Shown here: positions 26,240 through 33,721 of the stretch, in pieces
How positions within the stretch are numbered: position 1 is the first letter of the stretch
Layout of the letters: every line of letters begins with the position of its first letter
Source: CAXBES01 sp963974915
Lineage (GTDB): Bacteria; Bacteroidota; Bacteroidia; Flavobacteriales; Flavobacteriaceae
Assembly: GCA_963974915.1 (NCBI GenBank)
Contig: CAXBES010000001.1
Span: 124,001 to 188,000, forward strand
Direction of reading: 5' to 3'
DNA length: 64,000 nucleotides
Made by a program: the position numbers and the translations under genes
The notes under the pieces: generated by a model
The model's input: only the letters and a program-made list of their open reading frames with translations
What the model was told of the DNA's origin: nothing
The model's database searches: none

Positions 26240-27028
26240 ATGATCAAAGAGTTTTCTCTTTCAGAAAATAAAGAATGGGCCGTGATATTGGGCGGCAGTA
26301 GTGGTCTTGGCCTGGCCACAGCCAAGAAATTGGCAAAGCACGGAATGAACATATGTATAGTGCATCGTGACCGCAAGAGCAATCTCCCTGCGTTCGACAA
26401 GCAAGTTGAAGACATTAGGACATTAGGTGTGGAAGTAATTACTTTTAATAAAGACGCCTTGTCTGCAACATATCGCGAAGAAATTATTTCAAACTTACGA
26501 GAGAAATCGGTTAAAGTGCTTATTCACAGCATCGCCAAGGGGAGTCTTAAGCCTTTAAATGGAAACACGGACGAAGTACTTAATAAAACCGATTTGGATA
26601 TTACCATCCACGCGATGGCAACCAGTTGGTACGAATGGACACGAGTCTTAATTGATAATAATTTGTTTGTGGATAACGCCAGGAACATTGCCTTTACCAG
26701 TGAAGGGAATCTCAAAGTTTGGCCGGGTTATGCGGCTGTTTCGGCAGCTAAAACGGTGCTAGAATCTTTAATGCGTGCTATGGCTGTTGAACTTGCACCT
26801 TTAAATATTACAACAAATTGTATTCAGGCGGGCACCACGCAAACACCGTCCTTTGCTATGATCCCGGGGAGTGAAAAACTCGCCGAGATGGCTTTAAAAA
26901 GGAATCCGATGCAACGATTAACTACTCCCGAAGACGTTGCTAATGCTGTGTATTTACTTTGTAAGAACGAAGCAAATTGGATCAATGGTACAATTCTTAA
27001 AGTAGATGGAGGTGAAAGTTTACGGTAA
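26240..27028 (+). CDS. SDR, probable enoyl-ACP reductase (FabI/FabL type)
   Basis: A 262-aa short-chain dehydrogenase/reductase with a cofactor loop LGGSSGLGLA at residues 17-26. The catalytic tyrosine and lysine, Y164 and K171, are spaced Tyr-x6-Lys (GYAAVSAAK). This is the spacing of enoyl-ACP reductases FabI and FabL; ordinary ketoreductases have Tyr-x3-Lys. The C-terminal LCKNEANWINGTILKVDGG is normal for the superfamily. It most likely reduces the enoyl intermediate on the cluster's own ACP. The start is 9 bp after the PKS stop; the stop overlaps the next ATG by one base. Confidence 0.8.
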   Translation: MIKEFSLSENKEWAVILGGSSGLGLATAKKLAKHGMNICIVHRDRKSNLPAFDKQVEDIRTLGVEVITFNKDALSATYREEIISNLREKSVKVLIHSIAKGSLKPLNGNTDEVLNKTDLDITIHAMATSWYEWTRVLIDNNLFVDNARNIAFTSEGNLKVWPGYAAVSAAKTVLESLMRAMAVELAPLNITTNCIQAGTTQTPSFAMIPGSEKLAEMALKRNPMQRLTTPEDVANAVYLLCKNEANWINGTILKVDGGESLR

Positions 27029-27459
27029 TGGGCAATTTTGATGAGATATTAACTAAACTACCATACTCGAAACCCTTTTTGTTCGTAGATTCTTTACTTT
27101 CTGTTTCTGAAGATCATGTGGAAGGAATCTATACGTTTTCTGAAGATGAATATTTTTACAAGGGACATTTTAAGGATGATCCCATCACTCCGGGCGTGAT
27201 CTTAACCGAATGTATGGCGCAGATCGGACTCGTTTGTTTAGGAATATATTTACATGCAAAAGATGCTTCGGAAAAACCTGTAATAGGTATGAGCAGTTGT
27301 GAAGTTGATTTTTATATTCCGGTATTACCGGGGGAAGTGGTGAGAGTTTATTCTGAAAAAGAATATTTCCGATTCAACAAACTAAAGTGTAAGGTTAAAA
27401 TGTTTAACGAGAAGAATGAATTAGTTTGCAAAGGTTTAATAAGTGGGATGATGAAGTGA
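27028..27459 (+). CDS. FabZ-like 3-hydroxyacyl-ACP dehydratase (hotdog fold)
   Basis: A 143-aa hotdog protein. LPYSKPFLFVD and YKGHFKDDPITPGVILTECMAQIG match FabZ/FabA-like dehydratases, with the active-site His in GHF and the acidic residue in ILTECMAQ. It removes water from 3-hydroxyacyl-ACP. Its ATG overlaps the reductase stop by one base, so the two act in series (dehydration then reduction). A 123-bp spacer with no other gene follows before the KAS gene. Confidence 0.85.
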   Translation: MGNFDEILTKLPYSKPFLFVDSLLSVSEDHVEGIYTFSEDEYFYKGHFKDDPITPGVILTECMAQIGLVCLGIYLHAKDASEKPVIGMSSCEVDFYIPVLPGEVVRVYSEKEYFRFNKLKCKVKMFNEKNELVCKGLISGMMK

Positions 27460-27582
27460 AACAGATGAAGAGAGCTCGTGGTAATTTCGAGCGTTAGCGA
27501 GAAATCGCACAGGCAGAAGAAACCGGGATGAAATGTTGCATTCATTCAGTATTATTAAATTATTGATGTTATTAATAGAAGT

Positions 27583-28854
27583 GTGAAAAAGAGAGTAGTT
27601 ATAACAGGTTTAGGGGTGGTGGCACCCAATGGGGTTAGCATTCCCGAATTCCGCGATGCCATCAAAGAGGGACGTTCGGGTATACAATTCTTCGAATCCC
27701 TGAAAAATCTTAATTTTTCTTGTCAGATAGGCGGCATCCCCGATATTTCCGAAGAAAAGAAAAGAGAATACTTAACCGATCTACAACTTCGCAATTTTAA
27801 CAGCAGTGGAATTCTTTACGGTGTTATTGCCGGAATGGATGCTTTAAAGGATGCGGGACTCTCAAAAGCCGGTAAAGAGGATACTCCTTTATGGGAGCTT
27901 GGGATCATCTTTGGAACTGGCACCAGCGGCGTCGATAAATTCAGAGAGGCGATCTATAAGGTTGACGACGGCAATGTTCGTCGCCTGGGAAGCACAACGG
28001 TTGTACAAACAATGGCGAGCGGAATTAGTGCTTATCTCGGCGGACTTATTGGCGCGGGCAATATGGTAACCACTAATTCATCGGCATGCGCCACAGGTAC
28101 CGAAGCTATACTTTTAGGCTACGAGCGAATCGCCTCGGGAAAGGCTACACAAATGCTCTGTGGAAGTACAAGTGACAACGGACCTTATGTTTGGGGTGGT
28201 TTTGATGCAATGAAGGTGATCACCTATAAAAATAATGAACAACCAAAACTCGCTTCCCGTCCTATGAGCGCATCTGCCAGTGGTTTTGTTCCGGGAAGTG
28301 GGGCAGGGGCATTGGTTCTCGAATCTCTGGAAAACGCCGAAGCGAGAGGCGCGACTATTTATGCCGAAGTACTAGGTGGTGCTATTACCAGCGGCGGACA
28401 ACGAGGTGAGGGAAGCATGACCGCACCCAATAATGAATCTGTGATACGATGTATTACCGATGCCTTAGCCGATGCAAATATCAATGGAAACGATATTGAC
28501 TATATCAATGGGCATCTTACGGCAACCATTAAAGACCCGGTTGAAATTGAAAATTGGAGTAAGGCCTTACAAAGACGTGGCAAAGAATTTCCATATATCA
28601 ATTCTTTAAAAGGAATGATTGGTCATTGTTTAGCGGCTTGTGGGAGTATAGAAGCCGTTGCAACCATACTTCAGATGCAGGATGACTTTGTATTTCCGAA
28701 TATAAATTGCGAGGATCTTCATCCCGAAATTTCGAAAATGATAGCTTCGGAAAGGATTCCGACAAAATTAATACAAACACAACTTAAAACGGTGGCGAAA
28801 GCGAGTTTTGGCTTTGGTGATGTCAATGCGTGTGTTATCTTTGGCAAAAAATAA
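27583..28854 (+). CDS. Beta-ketoacyl-ACP synthase (KAS I/II, FabF-like) of the cluster
   Basis: A 423-aa condensing enzyme starting at a GTG (MKKRVVITGLGVVAPNG). The Cys-His-His triad is complete: Cys169 in NSSACATGTEA, a histidine near 310 in INGHLTATIKDPVEI, and one near 348 in GMIGHCLAACGS. The usual HGT of primary FabF (EAHGTGT) reads GHLTAT here, and the overall sequence suits a specialised cluster KAS rather than the housekeeping one. It elongates an acyl chain on the neighbouring ACP. No separate chain-length factor gene is seen. The ACP ATG follows after 7 bp. Confidence 0.88.
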   Translation: MKKRVVITGLGVVAPNGVSIPEFRDAIKEGRSGIQFFESLKNLNFSCQIGGIPDISEEKKREYLTDLQLRNFNSSGILYGVIAGMDALKDAGLSKAGKEDTPLWELGIIFGTGTSGVDKFREAIYKVDDGNVRRLGSTTVVQTMASGISAYLGGLIGAGNMVTTNSSACATGTEAILLGYERIASGKATQMLCGSTSDNGPYVWGGFDAMKVITYKNNEQPKLASRPMSASASGFVPGSGAGALVLESLENAEARGATIYAEVLGGAITSGGQRGEGSMTAPNNESVIRCITDALADANINGNDIDYINGHLTATIKDPVEIENWSKALQRRGKEFPYINSLKGMIGHCLAACGSIEAVATILQMQDDFVFPNINCEDLHPEISKMIASERIPTKLIQTQLKTVAKASFGFGDVNACVIFGKK

Positions 28855-28861
28855 AGCCTAT

Positions 28862-29116
28862 ATGTCTTCCGAAGAAATATTCGAAAAATTACTACCAATC
28901 ATCACACTTTATCTCCCCGAAGATGTCGCTGCTAAAGACATACAACGCACAAGTGATCTCACCGGTGAATTGAATATCAATTCGGCACATTTGGTCGATG
29001 TAGTTTTAGACGTAGAAGATAAGTTTGATATTGAATTCGCCAATGCAGATATGGAATCACTAAGAACTGTTGATGATGCTGTTCAAATTATTCAGAATAA
29101 ATTAAATGCTAAATAA
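28862..29116 (+). CDS. Acyl carrier protein of the cluster
   Basis: An acidic 84-aa four-helix carrier protein starting MSSEEIFEKL. The probable phosphopantetheine site is Ser41 in ELNINSAHLVDVV, where ordinary ACPs read DSL; the following VLDVEDKFDIEF helix is typical. The frame opens upstream at 28808 within the KAS gene, but the ATG at 28862 gives the normal ACP length. It should carry the chain handled by the KAS, dehydratase and reductase upstream. Its last 11 bases overlap the start of the RNA methyltransferase gene. Confidence 0.88.
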   Translation: MSSEEIFEKLLPIITLYLPEDVAAKDIQRTSDLTGELNINSAHLVDVVLDVEDKFDIEFANADMESLRTVDDAVQIIQNKLNAK

Positions 29117-30326
29117 AGCCCTACCAGTTATTGAGCCACAAACTCTAGCTGTAAAACTTACAGCGGTAGGTGAAAGAAGTGTTCGTAACGGGCATCCGTG
29201 GATCTTTAACGAGAGTATTGAAAAGGTTAATAAGGAAGGTGTTTCAGGAGATATTGCTATTATCTTCAGTCATTCTAAGAACAAAGCAATAGGGGTAGGA
29301 CTGTACGACCCCGATTCTCCAATTAGGATTAAGATGCTTCACCATGGAAGCGGTGCTAAGATCGATTCAGATTTCTTTTCAGAAAAAATAAACAGGGCTT
29401 ATGCATTAAGGCACGAAGTGCTTGAAACCGAAACGAACAGCTACCGACTCATTTTTGGTGAAAATGATGGCTTTCCCGGACTTATCGCAGATGTTTATGC
29501 CGAAGTTCTGGTTGTTAAGATCTATACAGCTATCTGGTTTCCGTTTCTGGAATTGATCTTAGAAGGTTTGATCAATGTTTCAGGATGTGAGAATGTAGTG
29601 TTAAGATTAGGACGAAAGCTACAGAGTAAGGAAACTCACGATCTGCAGGATGGGGATGTGTTATATGGAACCTTAGCACAGGAAGAGGTTATATTTGTAG
29701 AGCATGGTGTGAATTTTTCAGCAAATGTTATAAAAGGGCATAAAACGGGTTACTTTTTAGATCATCGTCATAACAGAAAACAAGTTGGAGAACTTTCGGA
29801 AGGGAAAAAGGTTTTAGATGTGTTTAGTTATGCCGGCGGTTTTTCGGTTCACGCTTTGGCAAATGGAGCCAGGGAAGTAACGAGTTTAGACATCAGCAAA
29901 CAGGCCTTAGAACTCGCCTTGGCTAACGGAAAGCTCAACTCATATAGTGGCTTACATCGCACTATTGCCGGTGATGCCTTTGAACAAATGCTAAAACTGA
30001 TAAACGAACAGGAGCGTTTTGATGTGGTTGTTATCGATCCGCCAAGTTTCGCTAAGAGCAAGAAGGAGATAGACCTGGCAAAGAAAAAATACGCACAATT
30101 AGCCCAGTTGGGCGAAAAACTTACGGCAAAAGGAGGAATGCTTGTATTAGCCTCTTGTTCGTCCAGAGTATCTGCAGATGATTTTTTTAAGATCAATGAA
30201 ACGGTGTTAAAAAATCAGCCTAGGCGCTTTTCAGTGTGGCAAAAAACTTTCCATGATCTGGATCACCCCATTGGTTTCCCTGAAGGTGCTTATTTAAAGT
30301 GCGCTTATTATCAATTTGTCAATTAG
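29106..30326 (+). CDS. Class I rRNA methyltransferase, RlmI-like (PUA + Rossmann)
   Basis: A 406-aa protein with an N-terminal PUA domain (VRNGHPWIFNESIEKV), the middle SYRLIFGENDGFPGLIADVY strand region, and a SAM-binding domain containing DVFSYAGGFSVHALANGA and the substrate motif VVIDPPSFAKSKKE. A catalytic cysteine is in LASCSSRV. This is the layout of RlmI, which methylates a cytosine in 23S rRNA. It overlaps the ACP gene by 11 bp in another frame, so it is transcribed with the cluster but is probably housekeeping. Confidence 0.88.
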   Translation: MLNKALPVIEPQTLAVKLTAVGERSVRNGHPWIFNESIEKVNKEGVSGDIAIIFSHSKNKAIGVGLYDPDSPIRIKMLHHGSGAKIDSDFFSEKINRAYALRHEVLETETNSYRLIFGENDGFPGLIADVYAEVLVVKIYTAIWFPFLELILEGLINVSGCENVVLRLGRKLQSKETHDLQDGDVLYGTLAQEEVIFVEHGVNFSANVIKGHKTGYFLDHRHNRKQVGELSEGKKVLDVFSYAGGFSVHALANGAREVTSLDISKQALELALANGKLNSYSGLHRTIAGDAFEQMLKLINEQERFDVVVIDPPSFAKSKKEIDLAKKKYAQLAQLGEKLTAKGGMLVLASCSSRVSADDFFKINETVLKNQPRRFSVWQKTFHDLDHPIGFPEGAYLKCAYYQFVN

Positions 30327-30416
30327 TTTGTTAAGACCGGTTAAAGTGTGAGTTAAAGAGTTTTAAAATTTTGGTGTGTAGCCCATCTCATACTTATATT
30401 CTTTAAAAATTATACT

Positions 30417-30779
30417 ATGAAGAAAATTATAACCGTGCTAGCACTAATGTTAACGTTGAGTGCTGTTGCACAAGACGAATATGTACAATCGAACACAAAC
30501 GCCTTTGAAGCAGAGGCAAAAACGATCACCAAAACGTATAATAAACAATTGGCACTTACTTCTAAACAGTTGTTATTATTTCAGAAGAAGGTGGAGGAGT
30601 TCTTAATTAGACAAGCCGATATTGAAGAAAAATATTCCGGGAAGGAAAAATTGGATTTAATCTATGGGCTACAACGAAATGAAACAGCCGAAATGGGAAA
30701 TATACTTACGCAGCCTCAAATGGAGCTGTATAAGCAAATGAAACCCACGGTTCAACCCTTAGATAGGATAAAGAAATAA
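30417..30779 (+). CDS. Small secreted protein of unknown function
   Basis: A 120-aa protein with a clear signal peptide (MKKIITVLALMLTLSAVAQ). The mature part is highly charged and helical (LALTSKQLLLFQKKVEEFLIRQADIEEKY, GLQRNETAEMGNILTQPQMELYKQMKPTVQ). The helix pattern resembles the small periplasmic Spy/CpxP-like helical proteins common in Bacteroidota, but no defining motif is present. It is exported and probably periplasmic. It is monocistronic and ends in the hairpin at 30786-30803. Confidence 0.65.
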   Translation: MKKIITVLALMLTLSAVAQDEYVQSNTNAFEAEAKTITKTYNKQLALTSKQLLLFQKKVEEFLIRQADIEEKYSGKEKLDLIYGLQRNETAEMGNILTQPQMELYKQMKPTVQPLDRIKK

Positions 30780-30785
30780 AAAAAA

Positions 30786-30810
30786 GGGCTGAGAAATCAG
30801 CCCTTTTTTT
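30786..30810. terminator. Bidirectional rho-independent terminator
   Basis: A perfect stem GGGCTGA (30786-30792) and TCAGCCC (30797-30803) with a GAAA tetraloop, preceded by A-run and followed by eight T. It serves both convergent genes. Confidence 0.92.
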
Positions 30811-31268
30811 TATTTAAACTTTTCACCATTCGTAGTCTTACTAATGGTGGGTTTTTCGGTATGCATGGTTTTTTCGATTCCTGCAGAATCTACTCCGAAG
30901 AAATCCAAAACATCTGTGGCGTTCTGAATCTGTTTGGTTTTATTACCATTAATAGCGATAGGATGCGAAAGAACTTCATCATTTTTTTGAAGCACTTTAA
31001 GCCAATCGTTACTTGAAAACTGAGACGTATCTATACCTTCCATTTTGCGTTTATCGATAAGATCACCCACCTTTACGCCAAGGTCTTCGGCTAATTCTAC
31101 CCATTGCGTATCGGCTACCTTTGTTTTTGAAATATCGATCGCAAGAAGTTTTTCTTCTATCGCCTGCAAATAGGAGAGGGCATGTGTTCCTACTCTCGTA
31201 TTGCTGCTATAGATTAGCTTTAATTCCTTCTCGTCTCTTGCTATTACTCCCATATCCTTGTCGTTCAT
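30810..31268 (-). CDS. ArsC/Spx-like thioredoxin-fold protein without catalytic cysteine
   Basis: A 152-aa protein. The order of elements, ELKLIYSSNTRVGTHALSYLQ, then TKVADTQWVELAEDLGVKVGDLIDKR, then WLKVLQKNDEVLSHPIAING, follows the arsenate reductase/Spx family (first strand and loop, helical insert, then the NP..hPI motif). The catalytic cysteine expected in the first loop is replaced (YSSNTRVG), and the chain has no cysteine at all. So it cannot reduce arsenate and may be a regulatory or stress protein. The assignment rests on pattern memory only. It is 2 bp downstream of the HPF-like gene, in one operon with it. Confidence 0.6.
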   Translation of the reverse strand: MNDKDMGVIARDEKELKLIYSSNTRVGTHALSYLQAIEEKLLAIDISKTKVADTQWVELAEDLGVKVGDLIDKRKMEGIDTSQFSSNDWLKVLQKNDEVLSHPIAINGNKTKQIQNATDVLDFFGVDSAGIEKTMHTEKPTISKTTNGEKFK

Positions 31269-31270
31269 TC

Positions 31271-31573
31271 TTAATGGATTTGCATTTTTTCTTTTTTCTT
31301 TTGAAGTTGCATTTTTACCTGTTTAACGGTTTCCGAAAGCGCTGCTTCGAACGAGCCTTTGTTTGCTTCTGAAAAAACCGTACTTCCGGGTATATTGATT
31401 CTGAATTCACAAATTTTTCCCGTGCTGTCGCTACTTGTATTTTCACCTTTGAAATAAACATCGGTTCCAACTATGAAGTCGTATTTGTTAATTAGTTTTT
31501 TGATCTTTTCGGTTGCGATCGCCTCCAGTCTTCTACTGGAATTCGCATTGTGGTATTCAAAATTGATATTCAT
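31271..31573 (-). CDS. HPF/YfiA-like ribosome hibernation factor, copy 1
   Basis: A 100-aa protein of the short HPF/YfiA family, which binds the 30S decoding centre and inactivates ribosomes in stationary phase. The start MNINFEYH, the KYDFIVGTDVYFKGEN strand and the basic end QLQKKKEKMQIH fit the family's beta-alpha-beta-beta-beta-alpha fold. It is a clear paralogue of the gene at 32022-32324. It sits 2 bp upstream of the ArsC-like gene. The 250 bp upstream hold no gene other than the 51-aa ORF on the opposite strand. Confidence 0.82.
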   Translation of the reverse strand: MNINFEYHNANSSRRLEAIATEKIKKLINKYDFIVGTDVYFKGENTSSDSTGKICEFRINIPGSTVFSEANKGSFEAALSETVKQVKMQLQKKKEKMQIH

Positions 31574-31730
31574 ATTTCTGTCATTTTTTCATTCTAACCT
31601 AAATATACAACCGGAAAAACCCAAAGGCAAAACTTTAATAAATTTTTATGAGTGGAAAGCTATAAGACCAACAATAAAGGCAGTTTGAATGACATAGAGC
31701 AGTAACTAATTCAATAATGAAAGATTATCT

Positions 31731-31755
31731 CAATGTGTTAAAAGTGAACACATTG
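31731..31755. promoter_or_regulatory. Perfect 9-bp inverted repeat, possible operator
   Basis: CAATGTGTT (31731-31739) and AACACATTG (31747-31755) with a 7-nt spacer lie in the divergent region between HPF copy 1 and the 51-aa gene. No T-run follows, so an operator is likelier than a terminator. Confidence 0.4.
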
Positions 31756-31824
31756 TCTTAATTAATTTATAAAATGTATTTCGGAAAAAAATTTGTTTAC
31801 TATTTTTAATTAAAATAATTAGTC

Positions 31825-31980
31825 ATGGCACAAATAAAGAGAACCAAAAAACACGCCGATTTTCAGGATGGATATCGTCGATCTTCTAATTTTGGAAGTA
31901 CTGTGAAGAATGAAAAATTTATAATTACCGGCGACGGACGTGTCGTACTCAATAAGGATTACAAGCCATCACAGGAATAA
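31825..31980 (+). CDS. Small basic protein (51 aa)
   Basis: A 51-aa ORF, MAQIKRTKKHADFQDGYRRS then SNFGSTVKNEKFIITGDGRV, ending KPSQE. It is lysine- and arginine-rich at the N-terminus with no membrane helix. The ORF ends 20 bp before a terminator hairpin (32000-32020), which supports a real transcript. It lies between the two HPF paralogues on the opposite strand, so a ribosome-associated or stress role is possible but unproven. Confidence 0.6.
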   Translation: MAQIKRTKKHADFQDGYRRSSNFGSTVKNEKFIITGDGRVVLNKDYKPSQE

Positions 31981-31999
31981 TCTAAAAAATCTAATAATT

Positions 32000-32023
32000 A
32001 CACACCGGAAAATGGTGTGTTTT
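32000..32023. terminator. Bidirectional terminator hairpin
   Basis: ACACACC (32000-32006) pairs with GGTGTGT (32014-32020), followed by TTT. It lies between the 51-aa gene and the convergent second HPF gene. Confidence 0.65.
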
Positions 32024-32324
32024 AGTGTGCCTTCATCTTATCTTTTCTCTTCTGCAGTTGACGCCTAAGATCTTCCATCACAGCGCCAATAGATTGTTCG
32101 AATTCGGCTTTAGAGGCTTCTGCAAATAAAGTAGGACCCGGCGTGTTAATTCTTACACTACAAATCTTCCCAGTTTCTACGGTACTTGTATTTTCCTTCT
32201 TAAAATAAACATCAACGTTTACGATAAAATCGTACTTGTCTTCGAGTTTAGCGAGTTTTGAGGCGGCGAGTATTTCTAAGCGATTGCTGGCAGAAACACC
32301 ATGGTATTCGAAGTTTATATTCAT
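32022..32324 (-). CDS. HPF/YfiA-like ribosome hibernation factor, copy 2
   Basis: A 100-aa paralogue of the protein at 31271-31573: same length, identical first eight residues (MNINFEYH), the same KYDFIV.VDVYFK.ENTS core and a basic QLQKRKDKMKAH end. More than half of the residues agree by eye. It probably also binds the 30S subunit. It is monocistronic, between the MFS transporter gene and the 32000-32020 terminator. Keeping two similar copies suggests different expression conditions. Confidence 0.82.
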   Translation of the reverse strand: MNINFEYHGVSASNRLEILAASKLAKLEDKYDFIVNVDVYFKKENTSTVETGKICSVRINTPGPTLFAEASKAEFEQSIGAVMEDLRRQLQKRKDKMKAH

Positions 32325-32442
32325 AGTGACGCTTTTAGATTCTTTAAATATACGAAGTGTAATTTGGCAATCAAAGTATTTAGTATTCTTTTATTGTATA
32401 AAATGAAACCAAACTATTTAGTTCATAAGAACTTTCAAAAAG

Positions 32443-33633
32443 TTACTTATTTCTAATCAGGCGTAAGATCATTATAGACAGGGTAGAACACACTAAAAAG
32501 CCTATAAATATCGGCAAGGTACTATCCTTTATAAACCTTCCTATAAAGGTACTAATAGGCACCGCCATGATAGTAGAAATAAAACCGGTTATTGCCGCGG
32601 CTATCCCGGCGATGTGCCCGACAGGTTCCATCGCTAAGGCACGTAAGTTTCCGAAGAGAAAACCAATTGAAAAGAACTGCAAACCAAAAAATAACAGAAG
32701 GATCTCAACGCGTGGATTATCACCATTAAAGAACAGAATTATATATAATAATGAGGTTAAAAAATAGGCGAGGAGGGAGTAGGTAACCATCTTTTGCATC
32801 CCGTATTTTACCACAAATGTTCCATTTAAAAATGTTGACAGACCGATACCAATCGCAAGCGCAGCAAAAATATAGGGGAATTGTTCTTTGAGTCCGTATT
32901 GCTCCTGAAAAATTTGTTGTGAACTACTTAAATACACCAAAAACGAACCAACTATTAATCCGGAGATCACCGTAAAACCCATGGTGCGTTTCTGACTAAG
33001 AACTTCTTTAAAACCATTGCGAAAAATACGTCTTGATAAAGCTATTTTATTTGTTTCGGAAAGGGTTTCGGGTTGCCTTCGCCAAAACCAAAAACTCACC
33101 AGAATGCTAAATACGATTTGAATATAAAAGATTCCTTCCCACGAATGATAGTCCATTACTAATTTACCCAAAGCAGGCGCTAAGATGGGAACTATTAAAA
33201 AGATCACGGTTACAAACGACATAATTCGCGCCATATAATCGCCACTGTACATATCTCTTATTATCGCAATAGCAATCGTACGTGGGGCAGATAAACCAAT
33301 TCCCTGTAAAATTCTACCCGCGATCATCACCGTTAAATTTGAGGTATGAACACACATAAAACTCGCTATGATAAAGATGAGAAAACCTACATACACAACC
33401 GGTTTTCTCCCAACGCTGTCTGAAACGGGACCAAATATCAACGGACCAATACCCAAGCCTAGAAAGATCATGGTAATAAGTAATTGGTTATCGGCAAGTT
33501 TCTCGGTTCCTACGGCTAATCCAATTATATCCAGAGCAGGAAGGATCGCATCGATGGCAAGGGCTACGACCGACATTAAAAACGCCATTAGTGCGACGAA
33601 TTCGAATTGAGAAAGAGGTTTCTTTTGGAGCAT
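32443..33633 (-). CDS. Bcr/CflA-type MFS drug efflux transporter
   Basis: A 396-aa inner-membrane transporter with about 12 hydrophobic helices. The N-terminal MSVVALAIDAILPALDIIG and GPLIFGPVSDSVGRKPVVYVG (the MFS motif A, GxxSDxxGRKP) are typical of the Bcr/CflA drug:H+ antiporters, as is RILQGIGLSAPRTIAIAIIRD. It exports drugs or metabolites using the proton gradient. The frame opens at 33672, but MLQKKPLSQFEFVALMAF at 33633 fits the family start. It stands alone, 89 bp from the TerC gene end. Confidence 0.88.
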   Translation of the reverse strand: MLQKKPLSQFEFVALMAFLMSVVALAIDAILPALDIIGLAVGTEKLADNQLLITMIFLGLGIGPLIFGPVSDSVGRKPVVYVGFLIFIIASFMCVHTSNLTVMIAGRILQGIGLSAPRTIAIAIIRDMYSGDYMARIMSFVTVIFLIVPILAPALGKLVMDYHSWEGIFYIQIVFSILVSFWFWRRQPETLSETNKIALSRRIFRNGFKEVLSQKRTMGFTVISGLIVGSFLVYLSSSQQIFQEQYGLKEQFPYIFAALAIGIGLSTFLNGTFVVKYGMQKMVTYSLLAYFLTSLLYIILFFNGDNPRVEILLLFFGLQFFSIGFLFGNLRALAMEPVGHIAGIAAAITGFISTIMAVPISTFIGRFIKDSTLPIFIGFLVCSTLSIMILRLIRNK

Positions 33634-33721
33634 TGTGCAAAAGTAATTTAATTTGTGTGAGGTATTCTGCACCGAGATTACCGAATCGTTATTCTACTAT
33701 AAGAAAAATCTTTTGTAGCTA

